Below are positions 45,836 through 57,002 of a stretch of DNA of 64,000 bases, in pieces. The position numbers were made by a program, and so were the translations under genes. How positions within the stretch are numbered: position 1 is the stretch's first letter; every line of letters starts with the position of its first letter. The stretch is taken from contig RSEE01000065.1 of NCBI GenBank assembly GCA_003971905.1, forward strand, positions 62,001 to 126,000. The letters are read 5' to 3'. Below the pieces are notes generated by a model that was not told where the DNA came from, did no database searches, and saw only the letters and a list, made by a program, of their open reading frames with translations. Source of the stretch: Moniliella sp. 'wahieum'. Its lineage: Eukaryota; Basidiomycota; Moniliellomycetes; Moniliellales; Moniliellaceae.

Positions 45836-47721
45836 TCTGACACAGTCACTGTCACAGATAGAGCCAGGCACGGTCGACTGCGAATAGCTACGAGTGAATT
45901 ACTTGAACGTATGAACAGCCTAGCCAGCTGATGAATGGTTCGACCAAGTCAACTGTTGGCTTCATCGACTTCAAGCTTCATCGACTTCATCGCGCAACAG
46001 AGGGGCAAGAAATCTGTCTTGTACTAAATGGTGAGGGCCCTCTCCGCCGTCCACATCAACCTTCTGGCACACAATATACAGGTTTGGGCTCTGTCGGACC
46101 ATGCGGAGCGTCCAACAACCATTCAGATATTCAGAGCCTCTTCAACCTCTCTTACGTGTGCCAGATCGTCTTGTGTCTCTCAACCGCTTCAATGATAAGA
46201 AAACAAGATACAGGGCACACATTCGGGTTTTGTACCTGTGTGGGGTTTTGAAGATGAGAGGCGAAAGAACCGGTTAGTCCCGGTAATAACCAGCTATAGC
46301 CTGTAAGTAACTGGCTAATTCCCGGTAACCAGCTTAACCTGAGGTAAGACTCGTGAGGCTTTTGAAGGTTGAAGCTTGGGTTGAAGCTGAGGCTTGTGAG
46401 ACAGTTGAGACCAGAGGAGGCGTTACTAGTTACTCGATACCTACCGCGGCCTCACAGGCCTGTGAGTGAGGCCTCAAATGATATCTAAAAGCGAGAACTC
46501 ATCGAGCTCATTGTCCCCAAGGGATAGCCACAGATTTTTCGTGTCACCTCTCTTCAACAGCTAGCATACACTTCTCATCTATCTCGTCGGGAGACAGCAG
46601 AACGGAGCATAGGTAGGCCAAAGCACCTTAGTAGTACCGCTCTTTGTCACTCTCGCTCACCTCCAAAGCTTATACGTGTAGACTGCACTGGCTTGTTTGG
46701 ACCCGGCTCTCTCCTGTGGGGAGGCGTTACATATAGGATCAGAGACTTGAACCTGACAGGCCTCTCCACCACATATTAGCCTCAACGTTCAACTGCATCT
46801 ACAACTACACTCGCATCTCCAGAGGTTCTCCACCACGGTTTTCCTGTGCACTTTCACCGTGGCTTTCCAGCGTTTTGTATATAGTTTGGAGCGTGAAGAA
46901 CAGTATAGTGCGTGAGCACTGAGCGTGTGTGGTCCCCATGTCCCTTGATGCGTTGACGGCTTGATAATACACGGTTTAGCGCGTTTCTCCAAATCACGCA
47001 GTGCATCCCAGAGCTTCAGGGTCCCAGAACGTGTGCGACGGCGTGATTGTTGTGTATTCCAGCAGGGGACTTATTGATGATGACTCTCCACGTACTGACC
47101 TCAGGATTAGATTGGCACGAATTATTAGCGGCATGCACCTAATGAGCGAGCCTAGTCAAGGATCAAGGCGTATAGCGTTTCTTGATACAAATGAACGTGT
47201 AGCAGTATAGATACTAATGTGGTGAGCGATGAACGGTGAACCGTTTCACAACAGTTATCGCGGCTCCTCTCTCAGTGTTATATCCATAGTGCTCATCAAA
47301 CATCGTGTTGGCCATCGTTTTGGTGGCAGAATGTGCGAAAAAGACCAAAGGAACCTCAGGATTTGGGTGGAGAAACCCTATGGAGAAGGCAATGCCATGG
47401 CGATTGTGGTGGGTTTTTGGGGTGAAGCATGGCTCATCAGTTCATGATGATCCTCATGCCACACCTGGAAGAGAAAGGGGCTTGAACAAGGGCAGGGGTA
47501 TACACGTCTATAGACTTCGGGGGTCAGCAAAACGAAGAACAAAAAAGAAAGGTAGGTTGACAAAAAGCGAGCCTTTTGGCCTGCGAAGGTATGTTATGCG
47601 GGGCCACAGAGGGTCCCAACACTTTCGGTCATGCTGTGCGTATACTGATGGCACTGAGCGCCCTGGCCTAGAGAGTATAGTACTAGGAAGAAATGATGTG
47701 ACTACTACTGACTCTCAATGG

Positions 47722-47955
47722 AGATGGTTCACCGCTCGGATATCTACCACATTCATCCGTATCCACACGCGCATCCTCGGATATAGGAACGGATGGCGAG
47801 CGGTACCAGAGGGTCCTGATCTCCTGACGATTCCCCTGGTTTCATAGGCGGGGTTGGCGCTACCAAGCAGCACATTGCGCAAGACGAACGGGTCGTTTAG
47901 GCGTAGCATTTCTTTTTGTCCCACGCCTTAAGCTTTGTCAATGATATGGATGCTG
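47722..47955 (+). repeat. Dispersed repeat A, copy 2
   Basis: The best match to the copy at 56518-56745, sharing GATGGTTCACCGCTCGGAT, ATCC.TATCCACACGCGC, GGAACGGATGGCGAGC, CAGAGGGTCCTGAT, GCTACCAAGCAGCACA and a GTCAATGAT end. On the minus strand both copies read VWIRxNVVDIRAVNH in an open frame, which may hint at former coding capacity. Confidence 0.82.
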
Positions 47956-49313
47956 TAGAGGAAGAAAATTCGGGCGGGAAAAACTCAGCCATCGCGAAAG
48001 GCCGACAAAGAGAGGAGAGGGGGGAGGCGCTGCTGTTGCAGTGCGTGGTTTGCTTACACCAATAACCGGCCCACAAAAGGCGGGACTATAGAATGGGGGT
48101 TATGTGACAGTAACACCCTCTTTGGAGAGGGAGATGGTATGCTCTTGGCTTATTGAACAGAGAATCCCTGCTGTGGATCCACCCGCACAGGCCTTCTTCG
48201 CCCTTCTCCGCACCTCGGTCCTCCGACGCCGCAGCTGTCGGCTGCGGCCGGCGCATTCGCATGCACAGCTGTGCGGCGCAGCCCACGCCCATAGCCCAGC
48301 AGTAACAATAAGCGCCGCCCCAGCACACGCTCTGTTTTCCCACGCCCACCCGACCCATTAGGGTTGGAAGTTGAAAGTTGAAGCTTGAAGGAATGGAGGC
48401 GACACTCCTCTCTGGCCACTGAACCTCAAAAACGACGTCCAACAACCCGCACACCACACACCCACCTCCGAAAGGACCATAGTCCACACCCTCACAGACT
48501 TCTATATTCGACACCATCCCCCAGTATAGTCTTCCGAGAGCAACTTTTCTCTGGAACAATATTGGCTTTGTTCTCATCTTCTGTCGCACCGCAATAACCC
48601 AACACTTTTTCATATAGCGCGACCGCATTCATCTTCTTCGAGACCTCTCTCGGGATCCCGTGGCTTATTAGCTCCGTGATGATCACGCGAGACGCGGCCA
48701 CATGTGCTGGGTTTCCGCGTGTTGCTGCGGTTCCCATCCGTGACCTTTGCCCTAGAGGAGATGCCCGTATACCTCGCGCCCAAAGCCGAGAATCATGTTG
48801 GTGGACAGCCGCAGCAGATTTTCGGGCGTCGGCGTCGCGGTCGTTTCTCTTTTGTTGCTACTATATGGTTCCACACACTAGTATATACGGCGGTGTGGGA
48901 GGCGACTGGGCGGCAGGCGACTGTGCGGGAGAGCGTGTCGTGCGACATCATGCATTAATGCCTCACAACTCAAACTGTTCCTTGCATCTCTGCCCAAGCG
49001 GTCCTGTACTGGCCACGGTATGGGAAGGCCCGGTTCTATAGGAGGCTTCTACAGGGAGAGAAAAGAGAGCGAAGGTGAAGCTGGCATATTTGAGGCCACC
49101 GTATATATAGTTCAGAATCCTGGAAGGTCTCCATCTTCTTTCCACCACACCACTCCACATTTCTCCCGTCCTCTCTCCTCTATACGCAACCAACTCACAC
49201 TCTCCCATTCCACTCCTATACATCCCAGTGCGTCTCATTCCTCCCTGTTTCTTCCTAACTACTCTGCTTTTTCTCGAAACTGATGAATCCGTATTCTCTC
49301 TGGACACAGCATC

Positions 49314-49639
49314 ATGCTCGCTCGTACTGGTTTGTTCGCTACTGCCCTTGCTCTTGCCTTCTCGGGCATGGCTGCAGCCAGCGTGATCACGGTTACTACC
49401 GTTGGGGTTCAGCGCCGCGCCAAGGTGCGTCGGTGCAGTGCAATGCCTGCGGAGGCGCCCCTGGAACCACCTCGCTTACCGTCGATGGTTCGGGCGGATC
49501 AACCTGCATGCTCGCTTACTACAGCGATGACGCTTGCCAGGACGACATTGGCGCCGTTCCGGGCCCTACCACCGTCACTGGCAACATCAACTCTTACATG
49601 GCCATTAGCACTGATCCGAACGAGGCGTGCCAATGCTAA
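49314..49639 (+). CDS. Small secreted cysteine-rich protein
   Basis: The ATG at 49314 gives a clear signal peptide, MLARTGLFATALALAFSGMA followed by AAS. After a frame slip between about 49404 and 49440 the mature part reads CNACGG, a Gly/Thr/Ser-rich stretch, TCMLAYYSDDACQDD and a terminal NEACQC, with six cysteines in about 75 residues before the stop at 49639. A TATATA box (49100) and long pyrimidine-rich leader (49130-49280) sit upstream. Size, secretion signal and Cys content fit fungal small secreted proteins, some of which act as effectors; no specific family is recognised. Confidence 0.6.
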
Positions 49640-50600
49640 AGCATCATATAGGTACCTCTCACAAGCCCCAACGGTATCATTGCTCTCTGGTGTTCTGTCG
49701 GGGGGGTCTGAAGCAAGCAACTTGTTTCCCTCCCATGGACCATTTTGATTTCATCCGTCCTTCTCCTCCGTATCTCTGTTTGCGTTTTTTACGCTCGACA
49801 AGAGTTTTGGTGTGGCTTACGGTTTGAGGCAGCTCGTACTCTCTGTGGCTGTTTCTCCCGTTTCGCTACAAATGATTCTTTCTACCATTGTAGGACGTCG
49901 TGTGTACTAATAGATGACATAAAATGTGGGTCTTTATCCTTTACTGTCATGTATCGACGACTGGAGAGGTGCATCCTCTCTTTGTCATTCTTAACAAAAA
50001 ACACACATAGTGAGCTTTGGTCGTGTGAGCTTTTTGCGCCGCGGTATAAAGACGCGTCTAGATCGGTTATGCGATTGGTTCAAGATGTGCATCAGAACGG
50101 TCTTTTTGAGCTTGATCTTCCAAATTCCGTTTCATATAATGACGCTGAAGAGAGCTCTCACAAAGACACGCTTTGGGGGGAAGATCATACGGTTTTGGCT
50201 TTTAAGGGTTGGAACCCGCCAAGGCTGCAACACATATGATCATTATCCCTGTGTCTTCGTGGGCCTGCTGGTCATTTTGCGCTCAAGGCGATGGTTGCCT
50301 TAAGTCCAGAGACTTGATAGGTTTTGTGCGCTCGTGTTTTCATATTTGCCTCTCACCGTCTTCTTTGTTGGTTGTAGTTGCTATCGTGTTCCTTCTTCCG
50401 GTTTCCATTTGTTGTTTGGTCTTCTCCGCGTTTTGTCTGGTGCCGTACTGGGGGTAATGTGGTTTCCTTTCATCCTTTGTGTCTCATCGGCAATCCTGGG
50501 CGATATCTCCCACTCCTCCTTCCACGGTTATGTGGTTTCTCACGGTTGCTCTTTTTTGTGGCTAATAAATGGCATGCTTCCGGAGGCAGATGAATGACCT

Positions 50601-50800
50601 TGTGGCGCCGGTAGCCCAAGCCCGAATCTTTCCGTTGCATTCCTCCCAGGATTCCTTCCTGAATGATGACAGGAATATTTTCTAGCCTCTGTAGCTCATG
50701 TGCAATGCAATGCACCACCAGCGGCCTGTGCGCTCGGGCCTTCTCTGCAGGTTATCGAGCCAGTTTTTTTTCGCCTGAACGCCGGTTTATGAACAATGTC
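50601..50800 (+). mobile_element. Truncated copia LTR plus primer-binding site
   Basis: About 149 bp (50601-50749), from TGTGGCGCCGGTAGCCCAAG to TTCTCTGCA, matches the 5' LTR of the element at 58885. It is followed at once by the same GGTTATCGAGCCAG primer-site sequence, a T-run and a leader reaching an ATG. After that the similarity stops, so this is a 5' end of a related, truncated or diverged element. Confidence 0.82.
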
Positions 50801-51137
50801 GTTCTCAAGGACCACAGTTCACATTAGCACCTCAAGCGACTAACGTCGGCGTGCCCCAAGAGCAGGAGGCCCAATGCTGGGCAACGGTGCTACTATAAAC
50901 ATTGGCCCGGCACCCTCGCTGGACACCGCCCACTCCGGCGCCACTGCACTGTTGTGCCGGGCACGAGCCGTGTCGCTGCACTCCATTCGGATGCTGCGTA
51001 TCACAGCACGTCCGCTGCTGTTCCTACCCTCAGAGGGGAAACAAGCCCCCTGGCGCAGACGCCGACGTAGAATCGGATGAAGCAGCGATAGTATTGTTGG
51101 CGGTACCGCTGCTGCAAAACAGGACCGGGTACATCAA

Positions 51138-51213
51138 ACTCTCCTCTCTAACTCTCTCCTCACTAACTCTCTCCTCACTAACTCTCTCCTCACTAACTCT
51201 CTCCTCACTAACT
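51138..51213 (+). repeat. 15-bp tandem repeat CTAACTCTCTCCTCA, about 5 units
   Basis: Near-identical 15-mers, all pyrimidine except the A residues. Being a multiple of three, the array keeps an LTLSS-like frame open, which should not be read as a gene. Confidence 0.92.
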
Positions 51214-52339
51214 CCCCACTAATACCCCGAATTGGGATCAACCTGTGGAGGACTTGGCCCAGCTTTTGTGCGTTCTCGTCCGAGATGAAATAAGATATCT
51301 TCATTGTCCTTGCGGCAATTGCTGTGCCCGGGCATTGCGTCATGGGTTTGTCCATGGCGACTAGGGAGAAAGCGGCATCTTTCCGTGTCATCGCACCGTT
51401 TTTGGCATCTCTCGCCCCCCAACATTCAAGGCATAGGATTGGCGTCCAGAGCTTTTCCGGAAATCTAAGACAGTTTCCGTCCTGGATAGTGTGCAATCGC
51501 CCTTCTTATTTAGTAGCTAGGAAAGCTGTAGCCATATACGGTCCCGGGTAAACCAGTAAACGTCAAATCGGGTATACCGGTAAATGTCAACTGACAGTCG
51601 CGGTTCAGGCTGTCGACACGGTGCTCGAATACTCTTCGTCCAGGCACATCCATAGCTCGTCTCCTCTGCAGGTACATTTCTTATCACCCTTTTTCAGGTG
51701 GCCACAGAAGGGACGCTGCGAAACCAGCACTAATACACTGGCTCACTAAGCTGTGGCATAGAGAGAGGCTGTCTAACGATCAACTCCAGATCCTTGAACG
51801 ACCTGGACCTTGCCACACACACGAGAGGGTGGCAAATGAATCCTTACATACAAAGGACCCTCAGCCGTGCTTCACGCCGTCACGCGTCCCGAGAGAATTT
51901 CATGTTCGGCATATGGACACAGACCTGCTGTGCAACCAGTTTGTCTAAGCCGCTAGTTCAAAAGACCTTCATCTCCGGCTAGGCACTCAGGCTGAGTCCT
52001 CTATACGGGGCCTCAGCGCCTTTTCGGAAGATCGGAAGGCATCATGCATCAGGCCTCAGGGCCTCAGGTTGCTCCTACAGCCTCTAATCAGAGAGACCAG
52101 CTTATTATAGACTTTCCCCACCATGACACAGGGTTATTGCCTCTGTGCCCAATTGCCTCTCCTCTAAACGACACAGTTAGGCTCTTTCCTCAATGTCGTC
52201 AACCTTATTCTCACCACATCCCCCCTTGTTAGGCCTCGCATTCAGGTGGCTGGAAGATGGAAAATGCAGGTTCATGAACGTTGGGGTTTTTGTCATGTAT
52301 ACAGTCAAAAGAGAGAAAGGAGAGACGCGATGAGCCCTA

Positions 52340-52460
52340 TACTGCACCATATCATTGACAGAGCTTAAGGCTGTGGGACAAAGAAACGATGTGCCTAAAC
52401 CGACCCGTTCATCCTGCATGTGCTGCATGTTAGCGCCACCCTGCTCAAGGAACCAGGGGA
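52340..52460 (-). repeat. Dispersed repeat A, inverted partial copy
   Basis: The plus strand here (CATATCATTGACAGAGCTTA ... TAAACCGACCCGTTCATCCT ... CAAGGAACCAGGGGA) matches the minus strand of the A copies, covering only about half their length. The shared CATATCATTGACAG end is kept and the other half is missing. Confidence 0.75.
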
Positions 52461-53661
52461 TATAGCCATTTGACTGACTATTGCCCTACTCACTCGTTTC
52501 TCATTCATTCTATCAGCAAAGTGCTTCTTGATTCATGAAGATCGCTGATCAGCTTGAAGCTTATACGAAACGGTTGAGATCGATGGGTATACACGTTTTG
52601 AGTTGGGGAGATCTCTGTATACACACTCACTGTGGCCTCTGTCTATATTATGCCAAGAATTAAACGCGAAAGGTCCGATCAAAAAAGAGCGTATGTGGGT
52701 GTTGGGCCGCGGGAAAAGAGGCTAATGCTTTCGGTGTGCCGCCCCCTTGTTCGCTGTGCTGTTCTCGGTGCGTGTCGGGGGCCTGGGGAGATGCCTTTTG
52801 AATATACCCGCTTGAAAGAGCTCATCAGACCCACCAGGCCAGAGGTAGGACCCCTTTGGCATGCCCCAACAGGGATGAGACGGATGCACGCGTGGACCGT
52901 GGACCGAGCGCAACAGCTCTGGAGACGATGGTGGGGCTGGGCGCAAAGAATGAGGTACGAGATACGAGAACTGTGAGATAGGAAAGTGGATGAGCGGTTC
53001 ACCGGTGCAACGGCGGAGCAGCTTCAGTACGCGACAGGATCCGCAAGCAAGGAGAGCAAGACACACCGCGTGGCGGTGGGAGGTTTTGTGTGATAATGCC
53101 GAAATGTCCGGAGCTGATGTGTGGGTGTGCGTGTGGGGCGAGGCGCGGGGCATGTGCGGGGTCGGGCGTGGTGGGGCACTCGAACGAGCGCGCTGTCCCC
53201 CCAGACACGGGCACTGTGTCGCAGCCGCCCCACGGCAGCGCAAGCATTGCGGGCTGCCATCTTCCGACGCCGTGCGACGCCGCCTGGGCCAACAGATTTG
53301 CCGCGCAGACAGCCGCTGCGGTGCCTGCCCCCCGGCCCCCGCACACCCGAGGCCGCCGCACTGGCGCTCTTGCAGCCTGCCGGGGTTAAGCACGGCTGGG
53401 GGCGCCGATCGATCGCTGCCAGCGCAACACTGCCCCCCGCTGCCCTCCCCTGCTTTGCCGGCGGGATTAACGAGTGCGTTTAGCGATTGCCTGCTATCTA
53501 AAAACCGGTGCTGCCTTCCGCCTCGCCCGTGCGACGCGCATGCAGGCACATATATACCAGCGCCGCATTGGTGCTCTTCGGTCGGGCCAGGTGCCTGTTT
53601 GGGTACTCGGTCCGCATCCTTCGCCCCCGCCACCATCGCCGCCCTCCCCGTCCCGCCCAGC

Positions 53662-55801
53662 ATGGGTTCCCCTCCCCTTGTCGTCTCGCGCCGGCCTGTG
53701 CCGGCCACTGCCTCCGCTCCCGAGGACGACCCGGCCAGCAAGAAGAGCGATGGCATCGTCTACGATAACATCTCTTCCTACGAGCCCTCGGTCGCCGATC
53801 CGCACGCGAACGAAAAGCAGTTGGCCTCCCATCCTCCCCCCACCGGCGCCGAGTATCCGCCCATGACGCCTGAAGAGGAGCGCCGCTTGCTATGGAAGAT
53901 CGATCTGCGCATGCTTCCTTTCCTCTCGCTTCTCTATTTCTTCAGCTTCCTCGATCGGTACGTCATGGGCTTCCTTGTTCTCCCACTCTACCCCGGCCTG
54001 CCTCGCCTAGCCATCGCTAGTTGCTAATTGATTTTGCCATTCCAGGGCCGTCATCGGCAACGCTTCCAACTACGGCATGGCCCGATACATTGGTGCTAAC
54101 CCCTCGCAATTCTCTCTGGCCGTGTCCCTCTTTTACATCACGTATGGAGCTTGCGAGAGTGTAACCAACATTGGTGTCAAGATTTTTCGGCCGTCCCGGT
54201 GGCTTTCTTCAATAACAATCCTCGTTGGGTGTTGCATGCTTTCTCAAGGCACAGTAGTCAACCCGGGGGGCCTGCTGGCGGCACGGGTATGCCTCGGCAT
54301 AGCAGAGTGTATGTTGGTACTGACAGCCTTTCTGTGTTTCGTGTCTTTTCTTTTGAAGGGTTATTAACTTTCTCCCCTACCTCTTATTGTACAGCATCCC
54401 TGTTTCCTGGTGTAAATTACACACTTTCTGCATATTACAAGCGCAGCGAATTCGGAATCCGCTCGGCCATCTTTTTTGCTGCGGCTAGCATCGCCGGGGC
54501 CTTTGGGGGCTGCCTCGCCGCTGCTTTGCACGATATCCGAGTCGGGTCGGGAAACTACAGCCAGGGATGGCGTTGGATCTTTATCGTCATTGGGATGGGT
54601 ACCGCTGTGGTGGGCGCAATTGGATTCTGGCTGGTGCCAGACTTTCCTCAAGAGTGTCGCTGGCTCTCGCCTCGCGAGTTGGCTGCAGTGGAACGTCGTC
54701 TCTCAGAGGACCAAATCGAGGGTGGTAAGAGCGAAAGGACTGACGAAGAAACGCCAAATTATCAAGGCTTTCCTGGATCCTAAAACCTATGTTTCGATTG
54801 GGATGTACTGTTGCATGAACCCCCCGCTGTACTCGTTTGCTACATTTGCCTCGTCGGTTATCAAGGCAGCCTTCCCGCACCGCGGGCCGACTGAGGCCAA
54901 CTTATTGTCCACCCCCATTTTTGCCTTTGCCTGTTTGGTTGTGATTTTGACCGGCTTTTTCACTTCCAAGTACCAGCGCCGGGTGATGGTTCAGATCTTC
55001 TTCCTGTGTGTGGGTGTGATCGGATACTTTCATCTCGGTCCGATCCCCAGTGGCACGCTACGTTTTTCTTTTGCTGCTGCACTGGGTTCGTTCCCGTTGG
55101 TCCCCAACACAATCACCCTCTGTTCTCAGATCCCCATTAGCCTTACGAGGGGGGTCACCATCGGCATCTTCACGGCTTGTGGCAACATTCTCGGGGCTGG
55201 GGCGACTGCAGCGTACAAGCTGCCGGGTAAGGACGGCATGTACCGTACCGGTCATGGAGCTTGCTTGGCGTTCTACCTGACGGGCATTCCAATGACTCTG
55301 CTCTACTTTTACCTCTGCAAGAGGACCAACCGATTGCACCAGTCTAGCGCTGAGACCGAGACGATCTTGTCCGAGGTCGACTATCCTGACTACCAGGACA
55401 GGCTCCGTATTGCCGAGGAGGCCCACCAAAAGCGCATAGAGGATATTGCCTCGGACTCCTCTTTGAACCGAGTTACGCGTTTCTTCAAGCTAGCTCGGGC
55501 CAGGTGTCATTCGCTGCCGGGAGGCGTGTATGCCAGTGTGGAGCACGCCCGTCTGCTCAAGGGCGCCGATTGGTCGGGACACATTTCCAGACGTGAAGAG
55601 CGTCATGACGATCCTGGAGTTTTTTCTTCTCGCCACTCTTCCGTATGGTCTCTCCTTCCTATACGTTTTTGTACTTTCATGACCGCCTCCATCCATTCCC
55701 CATCTACCCATGTGCATAAGTCTGTTACTGCCCACACACCCCTCTTTCTCCAGGTGATCACCCACGGCCATGCAACCAGTTTGCCCGGCCTTAAATACTA
55801 A
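53662..55801 (+). CDS. MFS transporter, anion:cation symporter (Dal5/allantoate permease-like) family
   Basis: The ATG at 53662 begins a soluble N-terminus ending MTPEEERRLLWKIDLRMLPF and TM1 LLYFFSFLDR, the usual ACS opening. Intron 1 (53958-54045, GTACGT...TTCCAG) rejoins as RAVIGNASNYG. Intron 2 (54309-54394, GTATGT...TACAG) rejoins as SSLFPGVNYTLSAYYKRSEF, the family hallmark. Then come GWRWIFIVIGMGTAVVGAIG, WLVPDFPQECRWLSPREL, one slip near 54725, AFLDPKTYVSIGMYC, and a final segment GACLAFYLTGIPMTLLYFYL. The family imports organic anions, vitamins or small nitrogen compounds across the plasma membrane; the substrate cannot be told. The C-terminus beyond about 55480 is uncertain and may contain another intron. 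Confidence 0.87.
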
Positions 55802-55989
55802 GTCCCGGTCGCTCACGAATGCCACGGATTGGTTGACTGGTTGGTTCGCACATCTGCCACATATCTTATCTTACCAAACAAGTGCGAGTATACAGAAGGA
55901 GGCAATCTCTCGAAATGCTATAGATGAAAGAAGAGGTAGGTGGAGGAGGGGGTTAGCATGGTGCTTTGTATCGCACACGTCTGTAACCA

Positions 55990-56520
55990 TTAGGCAAAAG
56001 TAAGCATGGGGCGGAGCAGACGCGAGATGAAAGGAGAGCCGGGCGAGGTTTGAAGCCTGCTCGGCCATCTCCTCCGCCTTGGCAGTAACATCCTCGATGA
56101 AGCGCACCATGTAGAAGACATCCTCGGGGTTGTCGTCGTGAAGGCCAGGGAGGATCTGCTTGCAAGCCTTGATGGTGTCCAGCAGGCACCAGTTTACCCT
56201 CGACACCAGTGAAGACCTGGGCCACAGCAAAGGGCTGCGACATGAAGCGCTGCATCTTCCGTACCCACTCGGGGGTAAGTTTGTCGGCATCGGACAGCTC
56301 TTCCATGCCCAATATGACAACGGTGTCCTGCAGCGACGTGCAATCTAGTCCTGCATCAACTTCTGCACGCCGTTGGCCGTGCCATGGTGCTCATTGCCGA
56401 CAATGGGGGTCGAGCATACGCGACTTGGACGCCAGGGGGTCGAAGGCCGGGGTAAGATGCCGAGCTCGGCAATGGTGGGCGCCAGGACAGTGGTGGCGTC
56501 CAACTGGGCCAACGTGGATG
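55990..56520 (-). pseudogene. ATP2: ATP synthase F1 beta subunit, C-terminal fragment only
   Basis: Minus-strand frames give LAQLDATTVLAPTIAELGIL, then [56 protein letters not shown] and a [20 protein letters not shown] tail. This is the last third of the mitochondrial beta subunit. The sequence stops at the codons for PSTLAQLD, and repeat A begins immediately at 56518; the nucleotide-binding domain (P-loop, Walker B) is nowhere upstream in the window. Frame slips also occur near 56150 and 56330. As it stands the fragment cannot make a functional subunit. It is a truncated duplicate, a gene split by rearrangement, or an assembly join. Confidence 0.85.
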
Positions 56521-56745
56521 GTTCACCGCTCGGATGTCCACCACGTTGATCCGGATCCACACGCGCTTCCTCGGGTATGGGAACGGATGGCGAGCATCAG
56601 AGGGTCCTGATCCCCTGGTGATTCCCCTGGTTCCTTAAGCGGGGTTGGTGCTACCAAGCAGCACACGCAAGGTGAATGGGTCGGTTTAGGCGTAGCGCGT
56701 CTTTGTCCCAGCCTTACGATCTGTCAATGATGTGGTTGCAGAATC
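56518..56745 (+). repeat. Dispersed repeat A, copy 3, abutting the ATP2 fragment
   Basis: It matches the copy at 47722-47955 from GATGGTTCACCGCTCGGAT to TGTCAATGAT. Its left edge is also the break point of the ATP synthase beta coding sequence, so insertion or repeat-mediated recombination cut the gene here. Confidence 0.85.
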
Positions 56746-57002
56746 AAGATAACTGAACAACTGGTAACGCGTAGCGGCCCCAGACAGGCGGGGGCTGCAT
56801 TAGATCAGCAGTAAATTCTGGCAGGTGTGCTCCTCTTGCAATTTCAAAAGCGCCTTGCATCCGCTCCGCTCCACAGCCGGCCGCCCGCCAAGGCCGGCGA
56901 CGTCCACCACCCGTCTCTCGGCGCCTGCGTCGCTCGTATCCAGCGTCTCGCGCTTCCTGTGCCCAGCGTCCTGCGCGTCGTCCTGGATTCGAATCCTTCG
57001 CA

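Larger units (their letters stand above)
44013..49313. other. Gene-poor repeat region
   Basis: No gene is recognised over 5.3 kb. It holds AGTACT-G and AAGCTT-G heptamer words (45361-45535, 45795-45835, 46365-46395, 48364-48390), CTGAG-rich GC palindromes at 44560-45080, and dispersed repeat A copy 2. Open frames at 47001-47850 and 48086-48628 lack known domains. Confidence 0.5.
49640..53661. other. Gene-poor stretch with copia relic and repeats
   Basis: It includes the copia LTR relic at 50601-50800, a 15-bp tandem repeat at 51138-51213, and an inverted partial copy of repeat A at 52340-52460. The 52.9-53.6 kb part is GC-rich with overlapping frames on both strands and probably holds the promoter and leader of the MFS gene. 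Confidence 0.45.

Noticed and set aside
49424-49437. 14-nt intron restoring the frame of the small secreted protein
   Set aside because: GT...AG borders exist and would fix the frame, but 14 nt is far below functional intron sizes. A base error is likelier.
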